Source: Verrucomicrobiota bacterium
GTDB taxonomy: Bacteria > Verrucomicrobiota > Verrucomicrobiia > Limisphaerales > UBA1100
DNA length: 15,271 bases
NCBI GenBank assembly: GCA_028872645.1
Contig: JAPKDK010000037.1
Span: 1 to 15,271, forward strand
Direction of reading: 5' to 3'
Positions 14,225 to 15,271 of this stretch are shown in pieces (within the stretch, counting starts at the first letter, position 1; every line of letters starts with the position of its first letter). Below the pieces are notes generated by a model. That model was not told the origin of the DNA, made no database searches, and saw only the letters and a program-made list of their open reading frames with translations. Position numbers and translations under genes: made by a program.

Positions 14225-14647
14225 TTATTTGACCTGATTAGCCTCTAAAAACATCGCCTTGGATAAGGAAGTAAAGAAATCCTGATATGGCTTGGGGTCG
14301 ACAACGGCTTCTAATCTGTATCGAGCATTTGCACGAACTAAAACTTGGGCTTCCCCATAGGGTCTTACAGTGACAGTCATTAAAACCTGAAATCCTGACA
14401 ATTTCGTGCCTTTAACCACCGCCATAGACCCCAAACCCGCATCCGCGTGATCAATGATGAAACCTAAATCCTGCATGGTAGAAATAACATCCCGCATAGC
14501 TTTATTTACGTCTTTTGTGTCAAAGCTTCTGGTCTGCATATGCCTGAGCTTGACGGCCTGTTCACCACTTAAAGCCCTGTTCTGAGATGTTCCACACCCA
14601 CAAATCAGGGTTGCAATTAATACGAAAAGGCTGGCTGATTTAATCAT
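14225..14647 (-). CDS. Small predicted lipoprotein of unknown function
   Basis: The 140-residue product has a signal sequence MIKSASLFVLIATLICG followed by C18, a probable lipidation site although the lipobox ICGC has an unusual Cys at -2. The mature part contains KLRHMQTRSFDTKDVNKAM, then MQDLGFIIDHADAGLGSM, FQVLMTVTVRP and a closing block DPKPYQDFFTSLSKAMFLEA. These blocks recur in the same order in the protein encoded just upstream, so the two are paralogues. No catalytic motif is visible. The start ATG at 14647 lies 2 nt after the stop of the upstream gene, so the pair is surely cotranscribed and probably translationally coupled. Location is predicted to be the periplasmic face of a membrane. 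Confidence 0.82.
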   Translation of the reverse strand: MIKSASLFVLIATLICGCGTSQNRALSGEQAVKLRHMQTRSFDTKDVNKAMRDVISTMQDLGFIIDHADAGLGSMAVVKGTKLSGFQVLMTVTVRPYGEAQVLVRANARYRLEAVVDPKPYQDFFTSLSKAMFLEANQVK

Positions 14648-14649
14648 TT

Positions 14650-15210
14650 TTAGATGTCGTTTGCTGTTAAAAAGAGAGACTTCGATAACTCCCCAAAGAA
14701 TTTTTCGTATAGCTTAGGATCCTCCAAAGACTCCAACTTGCTTATCTGCCCCTTCTCATTCCAAACAATCCTTTGAAATGTCACCCTAACAATGACAAAC
14801 TTTTTATCTGAATCTTTATCAGCCTGCACTCTGGTAACCACCGACACCTTGAATTTCTGAACTGTGTCGATTGGAACGTCAGCCCCAAAGAGAACTGCCA
14901 TCACCACCTTGCCAGCAATCTGTCCCCCCTCCGTCGCATCCGCATCCTTATCCGCATGCAATACACCTAGAGCGGCCTCACTGGAGGCAAGATTGTATCC
15001 CTCATCTTGTAAAAGAAGCACCGCCGAACGGAGAACCATTAACTCATCTAGTTTTTGTTTTCCCTCAACTTCAAATTTCTTACTCTGCAATTGACGCAAC
15101 TTCATCGTTGAGTCATTCCACTCCAATGCCCCTTTCGGCATCCCGCCAGCAACACAGCCTGAGAGAATTGCGCACGCAACAAATAAGGGTATTGTGTTCC
15201 TAATCTTCAC
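14650..15210 (-). CDS. Predicted lipoprotein, paralogue of the downstream gene
   Basis: The 186-residue product has a clear lipoprotein signal: MKIRNTIPLFVACAILSG then C19, lipobox LSGC. The mature part has KLRQLQSKKFEVEG (37-50), LLLQDEGYNLASSEAALGVL (about 65-84), a KDADATEGGQ stretch, a hydrophobic patch AGKVVMAVLFGADV, then FKVSVVTRVQ, VIVRVTFQRIVWNEKGQISK and DPKLYEKFFGELSKSLFLTA. I recall the VRVTFQR...WN..G and DP..Y..FF..LSKS.FL.A blocks from uncharacterised lipoproteins of other Gram-negative bacteria, but cannot name the family. The start is GTG at 15210; only 61 nt of upstream sequence is in the window and no convincing promoter is seen there. The DNA is more AT-rich than that of asnS next door. 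Confidence 0.82.
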   Translation of the reverse strand: MKIRNTIPLFVACAILSGCVAGGMPKGALEWNDSTMKLRQLQSKKFEVEGKQKLDELMVLRSAVLLLQDEGYNLASSEAALGVLHADKDADATEGGQIAGKVVMAVLFGADVPIDTVQKFKVSVVTRVQADKDSDKKFVIVRVTFQRIVWNEKGQISKLESLEDPKLYEKFFGELSKSLFLTANDI

Positions 15211-15271
15211 TTCGAGTTTTGTGTTAAAACCTTGAAGTATGATAAGTGAATTTTTTCACCTTTGATTCCTG

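Noticed and set aside
14196..14232. Inverted repeat TCAAAT / ATTTGA between asnS and the lipoprotein gene as a bidirectional terminator
   Set aside because: Arms are only 6 bp and AT-rich, the loop is 25 nt, and there is no U run on either strand.
15246..15259. GTGAA-TTTT-TTCAC inverted repeat upstream of the lipoprotein pair
   Set aside because: It is short and AT-rich, at the window edge, and cannot be judged as an operator without more upstream sequence.

Overview
The window looks like chromosomal DNA from a Verrucomicrobiota-type bacterium (PVC superphylum). This is an inference from three signs: an enlarged SecA with a PVC-style RCARQGDPG motif, tandem pseudopilin-like proteins starting FTLIELLVV and lacking any pilus assembly genes nearby, and start sites that mostly lack clear Shine-Dalgarno sequences. 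No tRNA, rRNA, CRISPR array, transposase or phage gene is visible. Most of the window is housekeeping, with a few accessory pieces between the conserved genes.

Left part (1-4632). The left edge holds a 21-bp tandem repeat (1-104), cut off by the window border, then an AT-rich gap. Next, on the minus strand, come aconitase (acnA, 275-2980) and, 46 nt upstream of it, a secreted MORN-repeat protein (3027-3860) that may share its transcript. A peroxiredoxin (3956-4453, minus) is a self-contained unit with a near-consensus promoter and a strong intrinsic terminator.

Middle (4633-8720). Two adjacent plus-strand genes encode pseudopilin-like proteins that are about 70 % identical by hand alignment. 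Each has its own strong ribosome binding site, and they end in an intrinsic terminator. Facing them on the minus strand is a likely operon: secA (8668-11727), then a DapA/NanA-superfamily protein overlapping its end (7734-8720), then an Old Yellow Enzyme-like flavoprotein (6218-7690). The last two look like two steps of an unidentified small-molecule pathway. SecA is the export ATPase that would also serve the signal-bearing proteins seen here.

Right part (11728-15271). A DhnA/FbaB-type class I aldolase (11804-12634, minus) lies upstream of secA and is divergent from asparaginyl-tRNA synthetase (asnS, 12770-14194, plus). At the right end two tightly linked minus-strand genes (14225-14647 and 14650-15210) encode related lipoproteins of unknown function in visibly more AT-rich DNA.

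I see no clear defence island or new mobile system. The least explained items are the 21-bp palindromic repeat array, the pseudopilin pair, the lipoprotein pair, and the DapA-like/OYE-like pair with altered catalytic motifs.
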